From NCBI RefSeq assembly GCF_001280425.1, contig NZ_LIUF01000003.1, positions 248,001 through 312,000 on the forward strand: 64,000 bases of DNA, in the 5' to 3' direction. Every line of letters begins with the position of its first letter. Position 1 is the first letter of the stretch. Origin of the DNA: Haloarcula rubripromontorii. Lineage in GTDB: Archaea > Halobacteriota > Halobacteria > Halobacteriales > Haloarculaceae. Shown here piece after piece: positions 50,558 to 59,440 of this stretch. The notes beneath the pieces were generated by a model. The model ran no database searches. It had not been told where the DNA came from and was given only the letters and a program-made list of their open reading frames with translations. A program made the position numbers and the translations under genes.

Positions 50558-50839
50558 TTACAGTTTCCGCTCGGCGTCCTCGGCCAGTTCCTTCATCCGC
50601 TTGCTGACACGGCCCGCGTCAGAGAATTCGTCTTCGCTCATCGCCGTCGCCAGCGAGTTACCGAGTACGAACACGGCGTGTTTGTGCTCGCTTTTCGACT
50701 TGTGGACGTCCGATGGCCGCACGTCGAGTTCCTGGTAGGCGTCGAACAGATCCGGATCGACCGAGTCCATGTCGTCGCGGAAGTACTCCATAATCGTCAC
50801 CATCTGCTCGTGTAGTTCGAGAAGCTCGTCTTTGTGCAT
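50558..50839 (-). CDS. UPF0058-family protein
   Basis: A 93-residue alpha-helical protein starting MHKDELLELHEQMVTIMEYF (ATG at 50839). The motifs LHxQMVxIxxxFxD, YxELDVxPSDVHKSKxEHKHAVFVLG and GRVSKRMKELAEDAERKL are the family signature of UPF0058, which is limited to archaea and of unknown function. It is monocistronic. Confidence 0.9.
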   Translation of the reverse strand: MHKDELLELHEQMVTIMEYFRDDMDSVDPDLFDAYQELDVRPSDVHKSKSEHKHAVFVLGNSLATAMSEDEFSDAGRVSKRMKELAEDAERKL

Positions 50840-50910
50840 GGCTACAGTATACGGTGGCACGTCTATAAGAATTGCTTGAGAAGGGATACCAGACGCTCAC
50901 GCCTGTATTT

Positions 50911-51126
50911 TCAGAAGACGTACTCGTCGTCGTGGCCCATCATGCCGTCTTCTTCGAACCCTGGCTCCTCGTCTTCGTCCTGTGGTCCGGAGGTTTTGTA
51001 CGCCTTGAGCCCGGTCGACAGGAGGTCCTCGATGGCTTCCTCGCGGTTGAGGAACTCGCCTTTTTCGACGAGCTGCGCGATCTGCATCTCCAGGTGTTCC
51101 GGGATATTGATCTCTACCTTAGGCAT
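50911..51126 (-). CDS. Ribbon-helix-helix-like small regulator (DUF7120-like)
   Basis: A 71-residue protein (MPKVEINIPEHLEMQIAQLV). Residues 1-45 match a CopG-type ribbon-helix-helix: strand PKVEINIP, helix EHLEMQIAQLVEKG, turn EFLNREEAIEDLLSTGLK. A very acidic tail follows. Such proteins bind DNA as dimers. It is probably autonomous; its promoter is listed next. Confidence 0.78.
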   Translation of the reverse strand: MPKVEINIPEHLEMQIAQLVEKGEFLNREEAIEDLLSTGLKAYKTSGPQDEDEEPGFEEDGMMGHDDEYVF

Positions 51127-51150
51127 CGCAACATAGGGGGCTTCGACTAT

Positions 51151-51161
51151 GCCCTATTTAA
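51151..51161 (-). promoter_or_regulatory. TATA box of the ribbon-helix-helix gene
   Basis: On the minus strand GTTTAAATAGG is centred about 30 bases before the ATG at 51126, so the transcript is probably leaderless. Confidence 0.6.
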
Positions 51162-51194
51162 ACTTGACGGGGGTATGTTCGGAGATTGCAGAAT

Positions 51195-51204
51195 TACAAT
51201 TGTA
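51195..51204. promoter_or_regulatory. AT-rich palindrome upstream of menF
   Basis: TACAATTGTA is a perfect palindrome in an unusually AT-rich tract (51180-51245) between the RHH gene and menF. It could be a site for the neighbouring ribbon-helix-helix protein; only the symmetry is seen. Confidence 0.3.
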
Positions 51205-51385
51205 GAACTGAGAGAGGAAGTTCGTAAACTCAGATATTAATTTCCGCGAATCGGAATCCAGGTCCTGTCACGTCGCGTGGCAGGTCAGAACGGCGAGAAA
51301 TCGGCGGCTCCAAGTGGCGGTCCGATTGTGTACGGAATCGAGCGTATAGTTAGGCTCAAAGGTGCGCAATCCTAAGGCATGGCTG

Positions 51386-52723
51386 ATGGAACCACTGCGT
51401 GGTGACGGGACGACGGTTGGTGAGACAACGGTCGTCGCACGCGGGTGTCGCCTCGACGATGCACCGGTGCGAGCGGTACTGGAGACAGACGCTCGCCCCC
51501 GGTTCTTCTGGGCGGCCGGTACAGAATCAATCGCAGCCCGCGGGAGCGCGGCAACCGTGACTGCCGACGGGCAGTCGCGGTTCGACGATGTGCGGACAGC
51601 GCTCGAAGCGCTGTTCGATGACTGCTCAGTTCCCGACAGCCTTCCGAGCATCGCTCGCCCGCGAGCGTTCGGTGGGTTCGCTTTCCACAACGGAACACAC
51701 GAAGGGGAGGACTCTCCCTGGGATGGGTTCCCCAGCGCGGCGTTTTTTCTCCCCGAGATACAGGTGACAAGGAGGGACGACGACGCCTGGCTCACGGCGG
51801 TCGCGACAGGCCCCGAGGCTGCGACAGAAGCCGAGGCGCTACTGGGGAAGTGGCGCGACAGGCTAGCCACAGACATCGAACCCGGGCCGGGCACCCCGCC
51901 CGGAATCTCACACCGGGAGCGCACGCCAACACAGGCGGGCTGGCGCGAGCAGGTGTCGGCCGCCCTCTCCAGCGTCGACTGCGGCGACCTCCAGAAGGTC
52001 GTCCTCGCACAGAGCCTCAGGGTCGCGCTGGAGACCGACCTGTCAGTCCCGGACGTGATGGCCCGCTTGTCCCAGACGTACCCGGACTGCTACCGGTTCA
52101 TGCTGTCGCCCGAGGCCGGCGGCACCTTCTTCGGAGCCACGCCGGAGCGGCTGGTCTCGGTCCGCGGCCGAACCGTCCGGACAGAGGCGCTAGCCGGCTC
52201 GACGGGCCGGGGCGACACGCCCGCCGAGGACGAGTGGCTCGCCGCCGAACTCCTCGACAGCGAGAAGGACCGCCACGAGCAGAAGCTCGTCGCCGACGCG
52301 ATACGCGACCAGCTGGAGCCGTTCGCCTCGACGGTCCGCATCGGCGACCGGACCGTCCGTCGGCTCGCCACCGTCCAGCACCTCCGGACCTCGATCACGG
52401 CCGAACTCGGGACCGACGAGCACGTCCTCTCGCTCGTGGAGGCGCTCCACCCGACGCCGGCCGTCGGCGGCCTGCCGCCGGACGCCGCGTTGCGGACGAT
52501 TCGCGAGACCGAGGCGTTCGACCGCGGCTGGTACGCCGCCCCTATCGGCTGGGTCGACGCCGCCGGCAACGGGACCTTCGCCGTCGGCATCCGCTCGGCC
52601 GTCGCCACGGAACGGGAGGCGACCCTGTTCGCGGGCGCGGGCATCGTCGCGGACAGCGACCCCGACCGCGAGTGGGACGAGGTCCAGCTCAAGTACCGGC
52701 CGATGCTGGACGAACTGGAATGA
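51386..52723 (+). CDS. menF: Isochorismate synthase
   Basis: A 445-residue chorismate-binding enzyme; the ATG at 51386 (MEPLRGDGTTVGETTVVARG) is favoured over a GTG at 51362. It isomerises chorismate to isochorismate, the first step of the menaquinone branch. The chorismate-binding domain includes DCGDLQKVVLAQSLRV, GATPERLVSVRGRTVRTEAL, AGSTGRGDTPAEDEWLAAEL and the final RGWYAAPIGWVDAAGNGTFA with IRSAVATE. The N-terminal 150 residues are the less conserved part. It overlaps menD by four bases (ATGA). Confidence 0.94.
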   Translation: MEPLRGDGTTVGETTVVARGCRLDDAPVRAVLETDARPRFFWAAGTESIAARGSAATVTADGQSRFDDVRTALEALFDDCSVPDSLPSIARPRAFGGFAFHNGTHEGEDSPWDGFPSAAFFLPEIQVTRRDDDAWLTAVATGPEAATEAEALLGKWRDRLATDIEPGPGTPPGISHRERTPTQAGWREQVSAALSSVDCGDLQKVVLAQSLRVALETDLSVPDVMARLSQTYPDCYRFMLSPEAGGTFFGATPERLVSVRGRTVRTEALAGSTGRGDTPAEDEWLAAELLDSEKDRHEQKLVADAIRDQLEPFASTVRIGDRTVRRLATVQHLRTSITAELGTDEHVLSLVEALHPTPAVGGLPPDAALRTIRETEAFDRGWYAAPIGWVDAAGNGTFAVGIRSAVATEREATLFAGAGIVADSDPDREWDEVQLKYRPMLDELE

Positions 52724-54498
52724 CGGCTCCGAACGTCAACACGCTGTGGGCGGAGACGCTCGTGGGCGAACTCGTCGCTGGCGGCGTCGACGCGGCGTGT
52801 CTCTCGCCCGGCAGCCGCTCGACGCCGCTGACGGTGGCGTTCGCCGAGCATCCCGATATCGAAGTGTTTTCCCACCTCGACGAGCGGTCGGCGGCCTTCT
52901 TCGCGCTGGGACGCGCTCGACGAACCGGCGAACCGACGCCGCTGGTCTGCACATCGGGAACCGCTGCGGCGAACTACCACCCGGCGGTCATCGAGGCGAA
53001 CCAGTCGGGCGTCCCGCTGCTCTTACTGACGGCGGATCGCCCGCCCGAACTCATCGACAGCGGGGCCAACCAGACCGTCGACCAGGAGAAACTCTACGGC
53101 GACGCTGTCCGGTGGTATCAGGACATGCCCGAACCCGAGGCCGAGCCACGGAAGGTGCGGATGCTTCGGACCACTGCGGCCCGCGCGCTCGCCGAAAGCA
53201 CCGGCAGCGACCCCGGGCCGGTCCACCTGAACTGTCGGTTCCGGAAACCGCTGGAACCGACACCGATGCCTGAGGACGACCCGGCGGGCGTTCCGGCCGA
53301 CTGGGCGGGCGGTGACAAGGCGGCCGAAACCGGCCGTGACGGCCCGTTCGTCTCGACGAGCGAGGGCGTCGCCACACCGGACGAGCAGACGGTTCGTCGG
53401 GTTCGAAAGTCGCTCCGGACCGCCGAACGGGGCCTCGTAGTCGCTGGTCCCGCCGATCAAGGGCTCAGCGCAGAATCGCTTGAACGGCTGGCATCAGCAA
53501 CGGGCTTTCCCGTCCTCGCGGACCCGCTGTCTGACCTGCGCTTTGGCCCCCACGTCGACCGCCTCGACCTGCCGGTCTGTGGCGGCTACGACGGCTATCT
53601 CGGAAGCAGCGGCGTCAGTGAGTGGGACGACCCCGACGTGGTCGTTCGCTTCGGCGCGTCGCCGACCTCGAAGCCGCTGCGTCACTACCTCCGGGACGCC
53701 GACTGCCAGCAGTTCCTCGTCGACCCGGCCGGCGGCTGGTCGGAGGCCGAATTCACGGCGACAGACCTGCTCGTCGCTGATCCCGACGCCACCGCGGACG
53801 CGCTCGCGGCGGAGCCGTTGGATGGCGTGTCGGAGTCGTGGCGCGAACAGTTCGCCAGGGCTGAGCGGGTCCACTGGGACGCCGTCAACGATGCTGCCGC
53901 CGAAACCTACTGGGAGGGGGGCGTCCTCGCAGACGTGGCGGCACTGGCCCCTGACCCGGCCACGCTGTTCGTCTCAAACAGCATGCCGATACGGGACATG
54001 GACCGCTTCGGGCGGCCCCGCGACGCCGACCTGACCGTGCTGGGCAACCGCGGTGCTAGCGGTATCGACGGCATCACCTCGACGGCGCTCGGGGCCGGCA
54101 GCGCGACCACAGACCCGCTCGTGCTCGTCACCGGCGATCTGGCGTACTATCACGACATGAACGGCCTGCTCGCGCTCGGGCGCTGTGGCGTGGACGCGAC
54201 GGTCGTCCTGATAAACAACGACGGGGGCGGCATCTTCCACATGCTCCCAATCGAAGACCACCCCACCTTCGAGTCCCAGTTCCGGACGCCACACGGCCTC
54301 GATTTCGAACCCACGGAGGCGCTGTATTCGCTTGAGTTCGAGCGGGTTGCCGACCGCCGGGAGTTCCGCGAGCGATTCGGCGAGTCAGTCCGAAGCGATG
54401 GGACACAGGTCATCGAGGTCCAGTTCGACGCCGGCGACAGCCACGCAGTCAGAGACCGGCTTGCCGAACAGGTCGCCGAGACCCTCGCTGGCGACTAA
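52720..54498 (+). CDS. menD: SEPHCHC synthase
   Basis: A 592-residue thiamine-diphosphate enzyme starting MTAPNVNTLWAETLVGELVA. It condenses isochorismate with 2-oxoglutarate. The pyrimidine-binding half has LSPGSRSTPLTVAFAEHPDI and CTSGTAAANYHPAVIEANQS; the catalytic Glu lies in SHLDERSAAFFALG. The PP-binding half has GNRGASGIDGITSTALGAG, LVTGDLAYYHDMNGLLALG and LINNDGGGIFHMLPIEDH. The full length of the family is present. It forms an operon with menF. Confidence 0.96.
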   Translation: MTAPNVNTLWAETLVGELVAGGVDAACLSPGSRSTPLTVAFAEHPDIEVFSHLDERSAAFFALGRARRTGEPTPLVCTSGTAAANYHPAVIEANQSGVPLLLLTADRPPELIDSGANQTVDQEKLYGDAVRWYQDMPEPEAEPRKVRMLRTTAARALAESTGSDPGPVHLNCRFRKPLEPTPMPEDDPAGVPADWAGGDKAAETGRDGPFVSTSEGVATPDEQTVRRVRKSLRTAERGLVVAGPADQGLSAESLERLASATGFPVLADPLSDLRFGPHVDRLDLPVCGGYDGYLGSSGVSEWDDPDVVVRFGASPTSKPLRHYLRDADCQQFLVDPAGGWSEAEFTATDLLVADPDATADALAAEPLDGVSESWREQFARAERVHWDAVNDAAAETYWEGGVLADVAALAPDPATLFVSNSMPIRDMDRFGRPRDADLTVLGNRGASGIDGITSTALGAGSATTDPLVLVTGDLAYYHDMNGLLALGRCGVDATVVLINNDGGGIFHMLPIEDHPTFESQFRTPHGLDFEPTEALYSLEFERVADRREFRERFGESVRSDGTQVIEVQFDAGDSHAVRDRLAEQVAETLAGD

Positions 54499-54502
54499 CT
54501 TT

Positions 54503-55456
54503 TCAGAGCCGCAACACGGACGCCGTCAGGAGCGACAGCCCGAACGGGAGCCACGTTCCCGACAGCGCGAGCGCCCCAATGAGCGAGAACGCACTGATGT
54601 TTAAGACCACCAGCAGCACCGCCGTCGTCAGACTCCAGCTCCCAAACACCAGAATCGCAATCGTGGGCTCAGACTGGAGGTAGCCGATCATGAAGAGCGT
54701 ACAGACCCCGATTGTCAAGTTGACCCACAGCGGGAACGCCGGTAGCAGCGCGCTGAACAGCAACACCGGGTAGAGTGCGAAGGTGATCCCGAACAGCGTG
54801 AGCTCCCGGCCGGTGGGCATCTCCAGGAGCGACCCGCGGGACGGCGTGCCGGTCTGGCGAACGGAGTATGTGGCCGACGAACTCCAGGTGGCCCCGCTGC
54901 CGTCGTTGTCGCTGAAGTCGCTGGTCCCAGCGGTCCCGGAGCGCCGGGTCGACCCTGCGTTCGACGCGGCCGCCGTCCCGCTGGTCGCATCGGTCGACTG
55001 TTCGTCGCTCGACGACCCATCGGTGTCGGTCGTCGAGCGGTCGGCTCTGTCCTCGGCGACGCGCTCCCTCGCAGCCCGTTCCCGTCGTTCTCGCTCCCGG
55101 GCGCTTGTCCGAGACGTGGCCTGACCAGCGCTTGCTTCGGTCCGGTCGCTACCTGACGGAGATCTGCCGTATCCCGCCCGCTGTGCCGCTTCGGCCACGT
55201 CACTGCTGTCCGCGTCTGCTATATTTCTCTCGCCCGCAACGTAGGCGTCGTGACCGAGCCGGTCGTATCGCGCTCGCTCGTCCTCGTCGGTGAGTACGTC
55301 CCGGGCTTCGATGAGCCGCTGTGTCGCCTCGCCGGCGTCAGCAGCGTCGCTCACGTCGGGGTGTGTCTCCTTCAGTCGTTCCCGATAGGCCGTTTCGATA
55401 GCCGCCGTCGACGCGTCAGTTGAGACGCCCAGTACCTCGTAGAACGTCTCGCTCAT
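54503..55456 (-). CDS. Membrane J-domain protein
   Basis: A 317-residue protein starting at the ATG at 55456 (MSETFYEVLGVSTDASTAAI). Residues 3-70 are a J-domain with the HPD tripeptide (residues 32-34, ETHPDVSDA) needed to stimulate Hsp70 ATPase. A Ser/Thr/Arg-rich disordered stretch of about 140 residues follows. The C-terminus has three to four membrane helices (LTLFGITFALYPVLLFSALL, LWVNLTIGVCTLFMIGYLQ, AILVFGSWSLTTAVLLVVLN, SLIGALALSGTWLPFGLSLL). There is no zinc-finger or substrate-binding C-domain of DnaJ itself, so this is a membrane-anchored recruiter of DnaK. Confidence 0.88.
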   Translation of the reverse strand: MSETFYEVLGVSTDASTAAIETAYRERLKETHPDVSDAADAGEATQRLIEARDVLTDEDERARYDRLGHDAYVAGERNIADADSSDVAEAAQRAGYGRSPSGSDRTEASAGQATSRTSARERERRERAARERVAEDRADRSTTDTDGSSSDEQSTDATSGTAAASNAGSTRRSGTAGTSDFSDNDGSGATWSSSATYSVRQTGTPSRGSLLEMPTGRELTLFGITFALYPVLLFSALLPAFPLWVNLTIGVCTLFMIGYLQSEPTIAILVFGSWSLTTAVLLVVLNISAFSLIGALALSGTWLPFGLSLLTASVLRL

Positions 55457-55490
55457 ACCGGCCGAACCACCCGTCTGCGGCTCTGTTCGG

Positions 55491-55748
55491 TCACTCGTCT
55501 TCCACGCCTCCGTCGGTCTCCGCGCCGCGGTCGGACGACTCCCGGTCCCGTGCGAGTCGTTCAAGCGCCGTCGCGATGCGTTCAAGCGTGAACACGAACC
55601 GCACGATTAGATACAGGACCCAGGGGACAACGGCCACTAGCAGCCCGAGGAGAATCTGCTGGACAATAAGCAGGCTGTACAGGACGATAGCTACGGAGAG
55701 GGCTGCCAGTATCCCTATCGCCGCTTTTCTGTTCGGGTTGGAGGGCAT
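55491..55748 (-). CDS. Small two-helix membrane protein
   Basis: An 85-residue protein starting at MPSNPNRKAAIGILAALSVA (ATG at 55748; a Met five codons upstream is possible). Two adjacent membrane helices (AALSVAIVLYSLLIVQQILL and LLVAVVPWVLYLIVRFVF) are followed by a coiled-coil-like LERIATALERLARDRES and an acidic tail. It lies 34 bases upstream of the J-protein gene on the same strand and could be part of its operon. I recognise no named family. Confidence 0.68.
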   Translation of the reverse strand: MPSNPNRKAAIGILAALSVAIVLYSLLIVQQILLGLLVAVVPWVLYLIVRFVFTLERIATALERLARDRESSDRGAETDGGVEDE

Positions 55749-55837
55749 CGCTAGCCCGTTCACGCCCGCGGAACCAAAGCGTTTGCTCCCGCGTGGATAC
55801 GAGGAATCTTTTTGCGAGGGCCGTCCCGAGCCACGGT

Positions 55838-56755
55838 ATGGTCTCTGAGCTATTCGACCCGGAGCGGTGGACCGCCATCGACCGGTTTGACTTCACCGAC
55901 ATCACCTATCACCGCTCGACCGACACGGGCGCGGTCCGCATCGCCTTCGACCGGCCGGAGAAGCGCAACGCCTTCCGGCCGGAGACGGTCGACGAACTCG
56001 CGACAGCGCTGGATCACGCCAAGCGCCAGACCGACGTTGGCTGTGTCCTCCTGACCGGGAACGGTCCCTCCGAGAAGGACGGCGGCTGGGCCTTCTGTTC
56101 CGGCGGGGACCAGAGCATTCGAGGTGAAAGTGGCTACGAGTACAGCGGGTCCGAAGAAGCAGCTGAAAGTGACGGTGTGGAGGATGACGCCCCCGAGAAC
56201 GTCGGCCGGCTTCACATCCTCGAAGTCCAGCGCCAGATTCGCCACATCCCCAAGCCCGTCGTCGCCGTTGTTCCGGGGTGGGCCGTCGGCGGGGGGCACT
56301 CGCTGCACGTCGTCTGTGACCTCACGCTCGCCAGCGAGGAACACGCGAAGTTCCTCCAGACGGACCCCGACGTGGGGAGCTTCGACGGCGGCTTCGGTTC
56401 GGCGTATCTCGCCCGACAGGTCGGCCAGAAGAAGGCCCGCGAGGTGTTCTTCCTCGGCAAGACCTACGATGCTGCGGAAGCCGCCGACATGGGGATGGTC
56501 AATGACGTGGTGCCCCACGAAGATCTGGAAGACACCGCTATCGAGTGGGCCGAGCGAATGAACGAGAAGTCACCGACGGCGATGCGGATGCTGAAATACG
56601 CGTTCAATCTCGACTCAGACGGCATGGTCGGCCAGCAGGTGTTCGCCGGCGAGGCGACACGGCTGGCGTACATGACCGACGAGGCTCAGGAGGGGCGGGA
56701 CGCGTTCAACGAAGGGCGCGACCCGGACTTCGACGACGTGCCGTGGCACTACTGA
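55838..56755 (+). CDS. menB: 1,4-dihydroxy-2-naphthoyl-CoA synthase
   Basis: A 305-residue crotonase-fold enzyme starting at ATG 55838 (MVSELFDPERWTAIDRFDFT). It closes the second ring of the naphthoquinone from o-succinylbenzoyl-CoA. The oxyanion-hole stretches FCSGGDQSIRGESGYEYSGS and VPGWAVGGGHSLHVVCDLTL are typical of MenB, as are DPDVGSFDGGFGSAYLARQVGQKKAREVF and the C-terminal DVPWHY. A short acidic insert (EEAAESDGVEDDAPEN, near 107-122) distinguishes the halophile protein. It is separated from menF-menD by two minus-strand genes. Confidence 0.96.
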   Translation: MVSELFDPERWTAIDRFDFTDITYHRSTDTGAVRIAFDRPEKRNAFRPETVDELATALDHAKRQTDVGCVLLTGNGPSEKDGGWAFCSGGDQSIRGESGYEYSGSEEAAESDGVEDDAPENVGRLHILEVQRQIRHIPKPVVAVVPGWAVGGGHSLHVVCDLTLASEEHAKFLQTDPDVGSFDGGFGSAYLARQVGQKKAREVFFLGKTYDAAEAADMGMVNDVVPHEDLEDTAIEWAERMNEKSPTAMRMLKYAFNLDSDGMVGQQVFAGEATRLAYMTDEAQEGRDAFNEGRDPDFDDVPWHY

Positions 56756-56776
56756 CTCACGCCACCTGCCTGTCGG

Positions 56777-57127
56777 TCAGTCCTCGTAGGCGAGGGTCAT
56801 GACCCACTGCGAGAAGGTGTCGTCGTGGGGGTCGACTTCTTCATCGCCGATAAACGGCGAGAGCTGGTCGCCGGCCATCAGGAGCGAGAAATCGAGGTCG
56901 CGGGCCGCAGGCGTCAGGTAGTACGTGTTGTGTCCCTCGTACACCGTCTCCTCACGCTGAATGAGGTCCTTCTCGAACAGGGACTCGACGATGCGACTCC
57001 CCTTTCGCGAGGAGACGTCGAGTTCCTTCCAGAAGTCGCTCTGGTGGATGCCACCGGACTCCCGAATCAGTTCAAGCCCGGCCCGCTCGCCATCAGAAAG
57101 GTCCGCCTCCGACGCTGCTGAACTCAT
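56777..57127 (-). CDS. Winged-helix regulator
   Basis: A 116-residue protein. Residues 10-85 form a MarR/ArsR-like winged helix (LSDGERAGLELIRESGGIHQ, SDFWKELDVSSRKGSRIVESLF, wing LIQREETVYEGHNTYYLTP). The C-terminal 30 residues are acidic. It is the last minus-strand gene before menB (convergent) and lies 27 bases downstream of the NRDE gene, so it may share the menA-menC-menE transcript and could control the cluster; this is inference. Confidence 0.78.
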   Translation of the reverse strand: MSSAASEADLSDGERAGLELIRESGGIHQSDFWKELDVSSRKGSRIVESLFEKDLIQREETVYEGHNTYYLTPAARDLDFSLLMAGDQLSPFIGDEEVDPHDDTFSQWVMTLAYED

Positions 57128-57154
57128 GTATTACTCATACCGTGAGTCGGCCGC

Positions 57155-57892
57155 TTAAATCTGACCTTCGACCGGGCGGTACGGCGTCCGGCATGGCGGC
57201 CCGGCCGCGTGCTGATACTCGTAGTCGGCACCCAGTGTGATAAGCGACGACGACCGCGTCCCGAATCCGTCACCGTGGACGCAGACGCCGTACTCGTGGT
57301 CGCTGATGGTCTCGCCCGCGCGATCTATCCACTCGGCGGCGGCCTCGCCGGGTTCCGGCACCATGGCCTCGTGTAGCCGGGCCGCGTTGGTCGCCTGCGC
57401 CTCGCCGTCGTCGGGCCGACGCGATGGAATCCGGTAGTCGCCGTCCGCGCCGACGTTGACGACGACGTGGACGCCGGGCTGGAAGTTCCGGACCGCGAGC
57501 TGACCGTCCCATTCCAGCAGCACGGCGGCGTTCTCGTCTGCCAGCAGAAGATTGAATCCCGAGTATTCGGCCTCTCTGGTCGCCTGTTCGACAGCGCGGG
57601 CGGCTGACTCCGCGCTCTCGTGACTCAGCGCGTCCCGGACGAGCAAGCCGCGTGAGCGCTCGCCGGCAAGATCAGTGTCGAGCCAGCGGTTCGTCACCGC
57701 TGCCAGCAGGCCGTGCTCGTTGTAGCCGATCCACGTCCCGTCAGCTTCCTCGTCGGCGGGTGCGACGACGCGACTCCCCCAGTGGCGCTGCCGCGGCGGC
57801 TGTGACGGCCTATCGAGTCGCTCGTCGCGGTTCGCCGCGACCGCGACCGGCGTGCCGTCGAAGACCTGCCACGCGAGGACGATTGTACACAC
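57155..57892 (-). CDS. NRDE/TANGO2-family protein
   Basis: A 245-residue protein. I choose the GTG at 57892 because it gives MCTIVLAWQVFDGTPVAVAA, with the invariant Cys2 and the NRDE motif (AANRDERLDRPS) in the usual place. Further segments (GSRVVAPADEEADGTWIGYN, HGLLAAVTNRWLD, FNLLLADENAAVLLEWDG) match the family. The family is broad; animal TANGO2 affects haem and lipid handling but biochemical function is not settled. Position: downstream of menE on the same strand. Confidence 0.88.
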   Translation of the reverse strand: MCTIVLAWQVFDGTPVAVAANRDERLDRPSQPPRQRHWGSRVVAPADEEADGTWIGYNEHGLLAAVTNRWLDTDLAGERSRGLLVRDALSHESAESAARAVEQATREAEYSGFNLLLADENAAVLLEWDGQLAVRNFQPGVHVVVNVGADGDYRIPSRRPDDGEAQATNAARLHEAMVPEPGEAAAEWIDRAGETISDHEYGVCVHGDGFGTRSSSLITLGADYEYQHAAGPPCRTPYRPVEGQI

Positions 57893-57940
57893 GGGACCAC
57901 GTAGGCTACCGACGGGCAAAACGGCTTGGCTCGCGGAGGC

Positions 57941-59440
57941 TCACCCGGGCCGCTCGTGGGCGTCGCCCGCTGTGAGCCGCGACCGGACGGCCTCGCGGTC
58001 GACGGTCCCCGAGGCAGTCCGCGGAAGCGCGTCGTCGACTCGAACTGTCTTCGGGACTTCGTACGGGGCGAGTCGCTCGGCACAGTGGTCGCGAACCGCC
58101 GTAGGCGATACGTCCCCAACGACCAGTGCGGCGACCTGCTGACCCCACTCTTCATCCGGAAGGTCCACGACGGACACGTCCTCGACCGCGGGATGGTCCC
58201 GGACCGCCGCGGCAACCGTGTTCGCGTCGACGTTCTCTCCGCCAGTCACAATCTGGTCGTCGACGCGGCCCTCGACCCAGAGGCGACCGTCGGCGTCGCG
58301 GTAGCCGAGGTCGCCCGTCCGGAACCCGAACTCGCCGAACGCCGCGCCGTCGCCGCCCAGGTAGCCCGGCGTCACCGTGGGCCCGTCGACGGCTATCTCG
58401 CCGGGTTCGCCGGGGCCACAGGGCTCCCCGTCGGCGACGACCGTCACCTCGGTGAACGCGAGCGGCTGGCCGACGGTGCCGGCGTGCTCGAAGGCGGTCT
58501 CGGGCCGTGCGGTCGCTATCTGGGACGCTGTCTCGGTCATCCCGTAGGTTGGACAGACCGGCACGCCCCGCTGCCGACAGCGCTCGATAAGTGCCTCGCT
58601 GGCCGGCCCGCCACCGAGGAGGACGAACCGGAGCGAAGCCGGCGGTTCCCAGTCGGCGTCCAGTAGCCGCGAGAGCATCGTCGGCACCAGCGAGACGCCG
58701 GTCACCGACCGGTCGGCGATGACTTGCCGGGTCCCGTCGGCGTCGAATGAACGCTGGACGACGACCGTCGTACCGTACAGCGCGCTCCGGACGAACGGGG
58801 CCAGCCCGCCCATGTGGTAGGTCGGCAGGCAGACGAGCCAGCGGTCCGTCGGCAGGACGCCCAGCCGGTACGACGACGCGACGGCGCTGGCGACGAGGTT
58901 GCCGACGGTCAGCCGGACGCCTTTCGGCTCGCTCGTGGTCCCCGAAGTAAAGATGACAAGTTGGGTGTCCGTCCGAGAGAGGCGCGCCGGCGTCACGTCG
59001 GCCCTTCGGTTGGGGCCTGCCCCGTCCGGCCGGACCGGCAGGTCCGCCACCGAAACGACCGGGCAGGTAGCCGTCTCCGCGGCGAGGTCACGCGTCGACG
59101 GCCCACAGACCAGCAGGTCCGCATCAACCGTCGAGAGCTGACTCCGGAGCGTCGCCGCGTCGAGTTCGACGTGCAGCGGCGCGAGCGTCGCGCCCAGTCG
59201 CATCGTTGCGAACAGGAGCGTCCCGACTGCCGGCCGCGTCGGCAGGAGCGCCGCGACGGTAGCGTCCGTGCCGTCGAGTCGCCGGTCGAGGTCGGCAGCC
59301 ACCGAATCGACGGCGGCATCGAGTTCGCGGTACGTCGTCTCGTCGCCTGCGTCCGCCGCAACCATCGCCGTCCGGTCGGGCGTGGCGCTCGCCCGGTGGG
59401 TCACGAGGTCTTTCGTCGGCCACTCGACGGGGTCACGCAT
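57941..59440 (-). CDS. menE: o-Succinylbenzoate-CoA ligase
   Basis: A 499-residue ANL-superfamily ligase. It activates o-succinylbenzoate with ATP and CoA. Core motifs are VIFTSGTTSEPKGVRLTVGN (P-loop-like A3), YGMTETASQIATARPE (A5), GYRDADGRLWVEGRVDDQIV (A7/A8 hinge) and the Lys in ALPRTASGTVDREAVRSRL (A10). The assignment to MenE rather than another acyl-CoA ligase comes from the operon: menC overlaps its start by eight bases and menA precedes menC. Confidence 0.93.
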   Translation of the reverse strand: MRDPVEWPTKDLVTHRASATPDRTAMVAADAGDETTYRELDAAVDSVAADLDRRLDGTDATVAALLPTRPAVGTLLFATMRLGATLAPLHVELDAATLRSQLSTVDADLLVCGPSTRDLAAETATCPVVSVADLPVRPDGAGPNRRADVTPARLSRTDTQLVIFTSGTTSEPKGVRLTVGNLVASAVASSYRLGVLPTDRWLVCLPTYHMGGLAPFVRSALYGTTVVVQRSFDADGTRQVIADRSVTGVSLVPTMLSRLLDADWEPPASLRFVLLGGGPASEALIERCRQRGVPVCPTYGMTETASQIATARPETAFEHAGTVGQPLAFTEVTVVADGEPCGPGEPGEIAVDGPTVTPGYLGGDGAAFGEFGFRTGDLGYRDADGRLWVEGRVDDQIVTGGENVDANTVAAAVRDHPAVEDVSVVDLPDEEWGQQVAALVVGDVSPTAVRDHCAERLAPYEVPKTVRVDDALPRTASGTVDREAVRSRLTAGDAHERPG

